Assembly (NCBI RefSeq): GCF_032854445.1
Contig: NC_088299.1
Location: 10,411,608 to 10,475,607, forward strand
Direction of reading: 5' to 3'
DNA from: Liolophura sinensis
Lineage: Eukaryota; Mollusca; Polyplacophora; Chitonida; Chitonidae
Length of the DNA: 64,000 bases
The first letter of the stretch is position 1; each line of letters begins with the position of its first letter. The position numbers and the translations under genes were made by a program. Below the pieces are notes generated by a model. That model had not been told where the DNA came from and made no database searches. It saw nothing but the letters and a program-made list of their open reading frames with translations. Positions 27,401 to 39,400 of the stretch are shown here, piece after piece.

Positions 27401-30400
27401 GAGTGCCTTTTGTCCTTAGCATGAGTGCTATTTGCTTAGCTGTTTCCCCTTAACAACCTCTCAAGTGCTTATTTCCCCTTCAAATATGAATTCATTTCTC
27501 CATCAACAATGTCAGACCTTTTCTCTTCTGTCTTCCCTTAAAAATTATGCTATTTCAAAACCCAATTACAAGTGCATCATCAAACACAGTGCATCATCAA
27601 ACACAGTGCATCATCAGACACAGTGTATGTATCAAAAATTAAGGCATTTGAATCCGCAAACAACATCAACGACCTTACCAAACAATTGCTTCATATCACA
27701 TGCTTCCCTCTTGCAATACAAAGAAATTCAACATAGATGTGGGCAACTTCTTTTTCATTTAAAATAATTCTTACAAACTTCTTTCTTGACTTGCTGATTT
27801 CATTTCGTTGTATCGGACTGGGTATGGTAGAAGTCATCAGTTACAAAAATAAAGTTTGCATTATGGTTAAATCTGTCCACAGCGAGATGGACATATTTAT
27901 CAAAGTGTTCCGACTAGAAGCAGATTCATGTAGATTAAACAATTCCAGAAATCCATGCCCAGTGTCGCTCAACACGACGCTGCTCTTCATCTGTTCACAG
28001 AGTGACTGTACGGCCGCAATCAAACAAGCACTAGCAGTAAAGTTCTAGAATCATTCTCAATGAATTCAATAGCCACATGGTCTCTCTGAGTTCAAATATC
28101 ATTTCACTTGCTTGGATGATTTACTTCAACACCTTTATCAAAGGCCGTCAAACTTCAGGGCACAGTAAATTGCTCTTTTCACGCACGATAACTCTACAAC
28201 TTGTAACACTTATCTCTGTTCCTGTGACTCTAGGCAATGCTTCATACAGTTTTCATGCTACAGCACACTGAAGTAAATTAGGCACAAACTCTTGTTAATT
28301 CAACACAAAAAGACAGTTTAATCTCTTATCCCTATTATTAATGATTAAGTAAGAATCACTTGTGCCTCGTGTGGAAAAAAAAAAAAAAAGAATAAAACAA
28401 AAAAATGACACTTCCGTTCACCTTTAATATAAAGAAATTAACAGATGAAGATGAGGTTTATGTTCCTCCCTCTGTAAAGCTATGTTTGAATTTCAGCGTA
28501 GTTAAATGAACTGAACAGATCTCAACTAAAAAAAAAATAACAAACAAAAAAAAAACAAAACATTTTTCTGCCATCATGATTTACCATTTACACATGTATA
28601 AATTTTTAAAAGTACATACCTTGAGCCTAACAAAGGACAGAAAGGGTTTTACATACATCAAATCACAATGGTATGTTCTGGAAGGTTCTTTTGACAGCCT
28701 TTTATCCCCTGTCTTCCACACCATCAAATACTTTCACATCTTTTCGGGGCTTCATGAGAAGAGCAATACATCATGTTTATTCAGACTAAATCCTGTTCTG
28801 GCCAGTCTTACCGAGTTCAGCTAATCCGCATACAGAGCCAGGCAGATTGACTTGTTAAATAGCTTTATCAGTATATATATATTCACACATCAGTGGTTAA
28901 ATCCAATGAATATTGATGTCTTCATGAAACTATATGAATTAACTGACATAAATTAGCCATATTCTTTAGCGTATAATATTTCACAAGGTTATCCACAAAC
29001 TGTGAAAGCTAAACTCCCTTGAGAAAATGTGAGCTAAACTGTTCATAGATAACTATGATATTCTGAAAAGGCCTCTTTCAAAAAAGAGGTCAAGTTTAAA
29101 TTATGAATTCTACAACAAAACAGTTAAGGGCAGGCATTTTCTTTTATATATCTATGTACATGTATGCGTTTTAAACATAGTGTCAAGCCCGCACCCCTCT
29201 CCCCGTCTCCATCATCCCACCATACTGGATGCCCCTCTTTGACATACAATCACATGTGCCATCTTCACATTAAGTATCATCTAATCATTAAAGAAATACG
29301 TGTAGTTTGTCAAAATCTTTCAATAACAAAATGTTTGTGACACACATATACACACAAGTTATTAGGGGTCTATTGCCCTGTGCCACCTTATCAAAGAGTT
29401 TCTAAAACAAACAAGGAAATACCATTACTTTCATCAAAGTGATCCTTCAGAGTCTCTTTTTTGTTCTTGTCACATATCTAATATACTCTAGCCTTGTCAC
29501 ATGACAAATAACAACATAGTCTGTAAGGACATAGTTTTTTTTTGGTGATATTAAAACTTGTATTTATACTCTGTAAAGTCTACACATACAGTCTAACAGT
29601 CACGTGAGCCGTCTGGTACAACTTTGCAGTGTACCCTGATACAAGGATTAAATCTGTACTCATTTGAACTCAACATGTACAACATAATCATTGAAACTGC
29701 TCATATGCAGCAAACTTTTAACCATGAGCAACACTGACTGCACTTAAACATATGACAAGGAATCTTTTGAAGTGCATTTAAAGGTCTTACAGTACCCCCT
29801 CTTAACATTTTCATCTTTCTGCCAGCCTACAAGATCCAGAATATACTATGTGCATCAAAGGCACAAGCATGCATGTACAGAAAACACATTTTCATATCTC
29901 CATTAAAAATCCTTGACCACTGACACAAATTATTATATTTATATGCAACACTGAAAATCCAAGTCTTAAGGTCGCAAACAGACCATAACTATATGTATCA
30001 AGAAAATAAAGTCTACAGTAATGTGCTGATACATGTACAGTATATACCGTACAAGCACACCTGTATACAGTATGCAAATATGATGTGCGACATTTTGCCT
30101 TAATAACTATAGCTGCTTTCTCTGTGGTCAATTCAACTATTAACATATAAGCATGGCTTGATAAGTAAAAGCTTGCATGACTTTTATATTTATTCGACTC
30201 ATTTCCACGTATATTGAGTATATCAGGGGTAATTTCATATACCCGATGTACAGAACCTGATGTGACACTGTAAGTATTACGCATAAGCCTGGACAAATAA
30301 CAAATGTAAAAACGTAGTCTTCATCTCTTTGAACAACCACTTTGATCCTAGCTTAAACAGGGTGATAAGACTAAGACAGCACAAGTGAAGAGTTCGGGAG

Positions 30401-33400
30401 GAATCTTTTACATAATTAAACAGTTTCACTACTAATTTGAATCAGTTTTGCATTAGAATAGAACAAACCATTGATATACACGGTGCAACACTCACTGGGC
30501 CTGCCACAGGTTGAATGAACTATAAAGATACATTACCATATCATATCTACACATAGAATAACTGCACTCTGCACAAAAGCAGCTTTTGGGTAAATAGTCT
30601 TGTACAAATGGGTCCAGTAATAGCTTTACCTGTGCCTTCATGGTGAATGAGGTATAAACTATAACAAGGTGGGACTGTGGGAAGTGTCTGGTTTAGATGC
30701 AGCATGCTGAGCAACATGGGGTGACACCTTCATTGTGTGCGTCAGGCATATATAGACAAGCGGACAAACGACTGGGAGAGGAAGTCTTTGACATTACTAT
30801 ACTTACACAATGTTCGATCAATTATCACCATCAGCCACAGGTAGACACACCTGAGTGACAACTAATTGGCTTTATTTACAGGTATTTCTGGTTTACTACC
30901 TGGCTGTTTTCCCTATTCAAATGGCACCGATCCATAATGACAGGTAAATATCCCACTGGTAATAAAGGTATAAGCTGCTTGTATGATGGAGGGTGTCGTG
31001 ATGAACATGGTTCCCTCAGACACACCTGTGAGGCTAGAGACACTGATAAATAGCTGAACACCAGGTGTGGCACTCAGGTATTCTCAATCAACACAACTTT
31101 ATGTATGCACATTTACATGTGAATATGCTGAAGGGAAATGAGGTAACATAACACACCTGTTCAGTACTAAAGGTCACCTGGGGTCAAATAACTGGGCTGG
31201 CCATTTTCTCATAGCAACCAGGTAACACAGAACTGATAAGAGCACATCTTAAAGCCATTTCCTGTTTGACATGCATTCAAAAACGACAAAAAGAATTCTC
31301 CCTTCATATTTGTCCTTTATAGTCACACACAAACAGAATGTATGCACATTAGAGTTTCTGAACTCAAATGCAAGTGTTGCTTACTTATTGCAGTTTTCAA
31401 GTATAAACTACCTATAGATTAATTTGTTTATTTGATTGGTGTTTTACGTTGTACTCGACGGCAGCCCCCATTATTGTGGGAGGAATTTCCGCAGAGCCCC
31501 GGGGGAAACCCATGATCACCTAACTAATCTACATGTATAAAATACTCAAGGCTGTAGTTTCTTTAAGTAGATTACATATTCTTAAAAAATGCAAAATGAA
31601 AGTGTTTGTACCACTTTCAAAGCTATTATGTATATCCTTCAAATGAGAAGAAATTTTATTCTTCTGTGACAGTTGTAATGCACCTACGAGTATATGAACA
31701 AAACCTTTTCCATATATCAGTGTGACAGGTTGGAACTGTGTACCCCTCCCCCCCCCCCCCCCACCCCCACCATAAATACTAATGCAACAGAACACAGGGA
31801 CAATACATGCCTGTTATTCAGAAGAGCTCAGCAAGAGTCAAGTAAATGTTGATGACAGTTCTGTAAAAGTAGCCATACGAACATCATCGGCTACCCCAAT
31901 TCCTAAACCTTTTCCAATATGAAGGAGCAACATCCAGCATGATTTAAGCAACCTCCAGCATGATTTAAGCAACATCCAGCAGGATTTAAGCACATTTTCA
32001 TTTTGGAGACAATAGTACAGTGGTTGAATGAGGTCAGTTTCATGGCTTCACAAAAAAGTATATTTTTATCAGTGAGCAAGGAATAATTCCTTGAGAATAT
32101 GCACGAATAAACACCTTGTAAACATGTGTTTACACTGACGAATTAGACTTATTCATATTATTTAGAGAATATACAGTTATACAGAAGCCTACACTTATTT
32201 GCCTGTTTCTGGCACAAGCAGTTTACCCAAGCCAGCAAGAAATGTTTGTAATTACCTATACAGGCTCATAATTCAATGTCCCCACACATAGGTAAACACA
32301 CCTGATAGGTGGCTTAGGTAACCCACTCACATAACTAACACACAGATAGCATTTCTGGGCGGAGGGTAGAGTATGAAATACAGCCCGTCAGGCCTCAAGG
32401 GAAACTATATTCAAAAGATAGTTACGCACTGTTACAAGTAAACATAGGTAGAGTTTCAAAGAACAGGGAAAATAAGGCAACAAAAAAGAGGCGTGATTGT
32501 TAAAAAATTTTTCAATGCAAACTGTACCTGAAATACCCTCACTTGAAATCTTTTAAAAATTGGTCTATAACAGCATAAAAATAATTTAAATATTTGAATT
32601 GTAAGGTGGGGTTTAAGGGCCAAACCAAAAAGTGTCGGGTGCCAATGATCAGAGAAGTCTTCTCAAGCATTTAAATGTATTTGTATTTATGGTCTGAATA
32701 ACTCTTTGTGTGTAAGTGCATATTACATAATGCATATCACAAAAGCTCCCCCCTCCCCTCCAAAACAAAAACAAAAGATTTAAAAGCTTGATTAATTTCA
32801 ATCTTATCAGAAAACTTTATTGGCATCAAAAGTATAATTTTAAGGTATTTAATATACATGGTGCTGACAGTGCCTTTTTACAGACTAAAACTGAGGTGTA
32901 ATGCATTTAATTCTGTTGAAGACAGTTTTAGAAAACAAGTGGAGGTACATTTACGTTGGTTTGTTAGGTGCATGGCAACTCCTTGTTAGTTGTCCTTCCT
33001 TTTATCAAGCCACACCAGTCATACGCTATGTGCCTTACTCCATCACAGTTATTTTTGTGAGGGTCAAGACATTGAGGGGGAGGGTGAGAGGGAGAAGGGA
33101 TTTTTAAAATCCTGAAGACTACATTAACTATTGACAGATACATTATTGATTTCAGATGTGTGCGTAAATATATTTTATTTACAAAGGCGACAGATGTTTT
33201 GCTCCCTTCTCAAGAATATGTCTTCTCTTGTACATGATTGTACCCTTGATAGTTTATATAGTTGATTATCATTCAGGATGGTATTATAGAGTAATATAAG
33301 TTTTACTTCTTTCATGATATCACTGATTATTTATTTATTTATTTGACTTTTACACCATACTCAAGAATTTTTCACTTATAAATAAAATTGTGGAGGGAGG

Positions 33401-36400
33401 AAACCAAGCAGAACACGGGAAAACACTGCAACCGAATTCACCTAACTGAAAACAACAGAAGAAATGATAATTAAAAATACACCAAGATATACAGATTAGA
33501 AACATCTGGAATATGACAAAAAGTTCTGTTTTTTCCCCCTTTTTTCTTTTATAAACATTAACTCATACAAATCACATTAAACTGTGGAAAGCCGAGGAAG
33601 TGTACCATATTATTTACATAAACTGACAAAATTGTACCCTATTACAAAGACCACAGCACAGGTGCCCTTCATTAATGTGTTGTACAAAAGGTAACTGAAC
33701 AGAACTAGCAGTTATATTACAGTTCTTATCTTTAGACATGTGTTGCCAACAGGAAGAATTAAGGCCACTGTTAATTGTCAAGGCGTTCTAAAGTCTAATA
33801 TGTCATAGCAGTCAACGTGTTACAACCCTGAGTTCTACTGTAACATCAGGATTGAGTCATGTTACCCTGACTTAAATGATGCAATATTAAAACATATTTA
33901 TATAAAAAAAAAGTTGAATAACAGAACAGTACCAGTACAAAGAATGTGTATACTCCACGTGTCTCATGTCTGCTGGACTGTATATACAATGTGCATATGA
34001 GTGTTCAACCTACCTTAGCTCCTGTAGGCCCCAGAGGCCACGATCTTCTATTAAGCACATTCAGACTGGCTCGTACTCTGTTTCTACGGCGTACAGAGCT
34101 CGGGAAGCCTGACACGCTCATTTTGCCCGCGTAATAACAAGGTAATAAAGATGTCTGCTGACACACCTGAGTGACGAGCCGTTTGGTCGTTTAACTTCCT
34201 GTTAATTACTACACATCAGGTTCCCATGTTAACACACCTACATGTGTACGCAGCAGGCTTTTTGTACTTGAACTATAATTTTGAGTCCCCTCTCGTTCTT
34301 CCTTTCTTTTTCTTCTGGCAAATGCATGCTTTGTCTTTTTGGACAGCAAAAGACAAAACAGTCTAAGCTAGGCCAAAATCTCCATGTGAAATTCCTAAAT
34401 ATATAGCACTGAAAGTTGAATTTCTATCTGTGTGAGATGCATGTGCATACAACATACACAGAGAGAGTCCAAGTTAGCAAAGCTGGTACACAGGGCTATC
34501 TTAGGTTACATGGGACATTGTGAGCAACTCCAGAAATCACCACTACATCAGGCACAACCATAACCCAACAATAACAACATATCAAATAGATCATAAAACG
34601 CCCACATCTAACTTCAGACAGCCTTCAACACAAAGGTTTGAGGAGAGAGGGCTACAAAACAAAGCCGTGTTTTTGGAGCTTGTGTCAGTTTGGATCAATA
34701 TCCGTATAAAACCAGGCTGTTCTATAACTGGTCAGGCCAGTCCTCAAAGTCACCGTCACCAGTCACTGCTTAAAGGCTAAAAACTCCTTTGTTAAACTTT
34801 TGGTAATTGCCTTGTGTACAAATCCAGATCTTGAAGTTTCCCCTCCATTACAAACTGATCATAGCGGTGGATCAGTAGCTCCCTAGCATCAGTCTGTGAT
34901 GGCGTTGTCGTTGGAACAGCTGTAAATGTTCCACAGCCAACGATGACTTTTCCCAGGAGCCCTGGGGGCAGCACACTGAGTTAGGATTTTCGTTTATCCG
35001 ACTGTGACAGTATTTAAGGCGGGTTAGTCGAGTATAGCCACAGCTTTAAGTTCGATTTAGCCAGGGAACAGAAACAAGGGCTAAACGTTCCTCAGTTGGC
35101 CCAGACCCTCAGATCAGGTGTAAGTAAACTCCTGCCCCTCGATACATTCTATCCCCAAGTAAACCTTCTGAGGAAAGCCACCGTCAGCTCTGTAGCCCCA
35201 CACTGGCCCCCTTAACTATGAGCACAATGTTTTTTGCTACTGGCTCCTGCCTGTGTCACTTGCTATGGCTCACTGGTTCTATTCAGGTCCCTGCAGTTTA
35301 CTGTGGCCAGACACCGTTTGGGACATCGGCCAATGCACACAAAACCCGGGTTCGTCTTGCTTCTGTCCAGGTGTGCTGACAAACAAAAACTTGAGGCCAA
35401 GCTACCTTACTAAGGATCAGCCACAGTTACTAATCCTGCAAATACCCCCCAATTCAGGAGGCGTTGTACAATAGCTTTGATGGGGTGCAGTTATATTAAG
35501 CTGGATTAATCCTGTCATAGACAGCCTGCCAGGAGCTAAACGATCTCAACAGGGTAGAACCGTTATATGTTACAACTTCATAATACCTGTACCCCAAGTA
35601 CTCATTGGACAGTTTAACATGTACTAGAAGACAATCTTCCCGTTATCGTAATTTATTACGCATACCAGCATACCTTGTAAGTATTGAGCAAACAGTTTAT
35701 TTGCTCTCTTGAGCTGTTCACTTCTTCAAACCTGTCCACTGCCAAGTTTTTTTCAACATGATTAAAAGAGGAAAAAAACTATGGCCTGTAAGCTGCGATA
35801 AGGTTGCAAACTGAGCCGTCTAATAAAATAATATTTATACATAATATGTAATTCTAACTTAAAAAGAATAAGAAAAACATAAATGTAATCTCCTGCTAAT
35901 GAAAGGAAAGGAAGTGGGTTACATTACAGGAATGATCAAAACAGGTTATGATCAATCACTTCCTTGTTGAGCTTGCGGGATTAGGACTCTCAAACTGTGA
36001 GCGTCTGACGGTCTGAGGGGAGGGGGGAGGGGGGTTCTTTGTTGTGTCATCTCAGCAGGCCGAGGTACCTGAACAAACCAGTACTCTCCTCACAGTACCT
36101 TTCCAGTAAATCAGAGCTGTCACCAGGCTACAGACTTAAGCCTTCAAAACAAACTGTGAACTCTTGCCCAAACTTCTAAAACATTCTAAGGTCAAACCAA
36201 GGTAGAAAAGTACCTGTCAGTACTTTCTGGGGCCATTATGTAACTATAAAGTTCCATAATGTAATACAGAGCTCTGAAGGAACCGTGACAAACATTTTTG
36301 TGGGGTAAAGTCACATTGGTTATTCCTATAATGCTGTTTTCTTGTTTATATCTGCCAATATTAAAATACCTTCTAAATCTGGATTAAGTCTGCCTTACAT

Positions 36401-39400
36401 AAGTAGATCAATACAGACTTAAAGTGAACTTGGAAAACCTTTGACCTTTGGGTCATCAGTGAAAAGCCATTTACACTGAAATCATATCAAAGTATTTTAG
36501 TTTTTAGCCAAAGGTAGGAAAACAACTTTGAACTTACAAACTTAACTCTACTCTCTATCAGCTCAAATACTTTACTTTTGACCTCAAAATTTGCCAGACA
36601 AGTGCATTTCTAGAGGTGAATAAAGATCATAAAAAATTACTTTTGGTGCAAAAGCTTACATTTTCTCTTCAAGATATAACCCTCTCACCATAAAATCTTT
36701 CAAATCACCTTTCTAAAATGAAATTCAGGCGAAATGAGCAACTTAGTCATGGACGAATTTAAGGTTAATTACAGGGGTAAAGCCTTATACATGGCGGTAG
36801 TACCTCTGTTTTACACTTGTAAATACATGATTACATGTACCATTGACAATGAGAGCCTCAGGCAAGTTTATAGCCATAGGCAGCCCAAGCAGAACAGGAT
36901 CAGTCTACCTGTACGTCTACCTGTATGTCTACCTGACTGCTCAGTAACAGAAATGGCACACAGAAATAAATGAGAATACAAGAGCCGATCTTACAACAAC
37001 TGAGGAGCTATTCATTGCCAAGTGGTTTTTAATGGTGCTCGTCTTTTAGTTGCTAAGTCACAGGAGACACAGGCTCATTACCAATCAGGGACAGAGATTT
37101 TCACAAGAGTTCAAGGAGTACCAGTCTGGCCTATCGACATGCACTTTCAGGAGCACACAAGGCCCTAAAATGATACGTTTGATGTCCAAACATGGGCCTT
37201 CTGACAAAAAATTTATCAAACTTCTCAAAAAACTCTTAAGCGGCTCTCAAAGATGATTGACTCAATCAGAATAAAGCAAAATGTGTCACTTTAAAAATGG
37301 CAAACTTTGGTAAAGAACACTATATCAAATAAGTGGAATGAAAATAATCTTCAACAAACTTCAAACACCACCTGAATAGTATCTGAGATGTTGCTGGCCA
37401 CTCATGTTGCCGAAAACAGTGGATGTGGGAAATCTCTTTTCTGAGACTAGGACAGAACCAACACCTGGTGTACTTAGCGATTTAACCAAGAACATTGCTG
37501 GCCACTTGGCCAGGGCCCACATCCAAGTTTACACTAAGTACATGCTCGTATGTATGAATGTACATCTGGCCCGTTTTGCCATCCCAAACACTGAAAATAA
37601 CTTTCCTTAGGTAGTGCCTGACTACACTTAACTACCCCGACCCATAGGTAAACAGCCCAATCTAAAGGCCCAAATAGATAAGACTTGATCAGCTCTCTAG
37701 TCCTGAAAGATTGACAGGTGTGTTGAGGTAATTAGCTATTTACACATAACAAATGTCTTCTGGGCAAACATCGAGAAGGTGTCAAACAGCAAAACACACA
37801 AAGTTTGTACACATGCTTAAATTGGCCACATGAAATGCCATGAACGCTTCAACAACAAAATCTACGTGCCTGAAACAGATAAATGATAATCTGAGGCAAA
37901 TTCTTGTGTTTCTTTCTTAATGTTACTGCACATACACAAAAACATAGCACTCATTCATAGACCGAGTTGGAGTTTTTCTTGTGATGTAACACAAGTAACA
38001 CATGAATAAACAAGGAGATGGAATACACAATATAGCCACTGACCGATTATACCAGCCAGCTGCTGGCCTACTTGTAGGTGATGTTAAAATTTTACGAAAA
38101 TTTCAATGTGTACTTGAGTCAAACTGTGCGGAAAAAAATAGCATGAAACTTGTGACGCAAAACACATTTAAAACCACAAGAGCTCCACTGTCATTTGAAC
38201 GTGCAGGCATGGACTCCTCATTTCAAATAGAGCAGTGGTTATGACAATACATAAGTACCTCTCTTCTGACTCTAATATTAAACAGGAAATTCAACAGAAA
38301 ATAAAGCAAAATAAAACACTTCACTTCAAAGATGGCTAGGAGATTATGGGTGAAAGAAACTGCAAAGACCCCAGCGAAAATCAGCTAATAAAGCTCACCT
38401 AATAATTTATCACATGGCATAGGGGTCATGATTCAATGAATTTTAGGTACATATAGACCTATTCTGGCGTTCATTCAAATGTAACCAGTCGAGAGGCTTT
38501 AACCCATGATCCCCTACCACCACTGACAGACAATCAGAGCACATGTATATTTTGTCACATTCCCTTTAAGAGAAATATTCACATGATAATAGCCTTCATT
38601 AATTGACAAATGAAAGTCGTCTGATTTGTCCAAGGACTCCTTTGCATCCTTATTTGTACCCTGTCCTATATGGTGTCATGTAAACTCTTGGGTTAGACTT
38701 GGCTGTTGTCTAGCATACAGAATAACAAAATATATAATCGTATCCTTGTAAATTCAGGTATTTTTGTTCCACAACTTCATGTATATATACATGTATAACA
38801 TAAGCTTACTTTATTGAGCGGGTTGAACAGCTGTTGAAGTTTGGTCTGAGGACGCGAGGACTTCTTTTCAAAGGACGACCAGGATCCATATGGGCTGATG
38901 GACTGTGAACCCAGCGAACTGCTGTCATCTACTGATAGGTTCATCCGTCTCGAACGCTGGCTTGACTGTGAAGAAGGCCATCATACACATTAATGATACA
39001 AAACTATCAAATCCAGTCCTTACCCTTGAAAGAATTTGTTTTTCAAGAGCTTTCAATTGAATAACCTGTATTTTCCAGAAATTTCAATGACCATCAGTTC
39101 ATTTAAAGCACAGTTCATTTTGATACATCAAAAGTTCCTTCCGAATTTAACTCTTCCAATCTTATTTAATGACACAAAGTCATCACATTCATTAATAGCA
39201 CATGCAGAGTTAATTAGCACCCTTTTTATGTCAAGAGCGTAAGTTCATCTGCACGTGTGTTTGTCACGTTAACTTATGATCTGGAAAGTGTGGATACAAA
39301 ATTATTGACAAAAAACAACATCCAGATTTTCTTGCACATCAGGTTAGTTCAAGCCATGAGTTTTACATGTAGAAAATTGGCTGTACCAACACTGCTAGCC

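Larger units (their letters stand above)
18576..29802. repeat. In-place copy of the 11.2-kb duplicated segment
   Basis: This is the partner of 1-11216. It lies between the linker exons (38810) and the remaining DH exons (18378 and below), so its exons are in the correct order for the gene. It continues without a gap into unique sequence at 29803. Most of it is intron. Confidence 0.93.
29803..38809 (-). other. Intron sequence between linker exon and microexon region
   Basis: 9 kb of unique sequence. It holds the alternative first exon (34014-34121), SINE fragments at 31423 and 33325, a family A repeat (32020), half of a family C repeat (36570) and a poly-C run at 31748-31762. ORFs at 29892-30340 (minus) and 34798-34980 (minus) lack usable splice context. 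Nothing else is recognised. Confidence 0.6.

Noticed and set aside
28812-28850. Candidate exon ending CTCG|GTAAGA with peptide LPGSVCGLAEL
   Set aside because: No pyrimidine tract before it, the start phase does not match exon 38810, and copy 1 lacks one G at the donor.
29892-30340. 134-codon minus ORF
   Set aside because: Lies in an intron with no matching acceptor/donor phases; low-complexity, aromatic and AT-driven composition.
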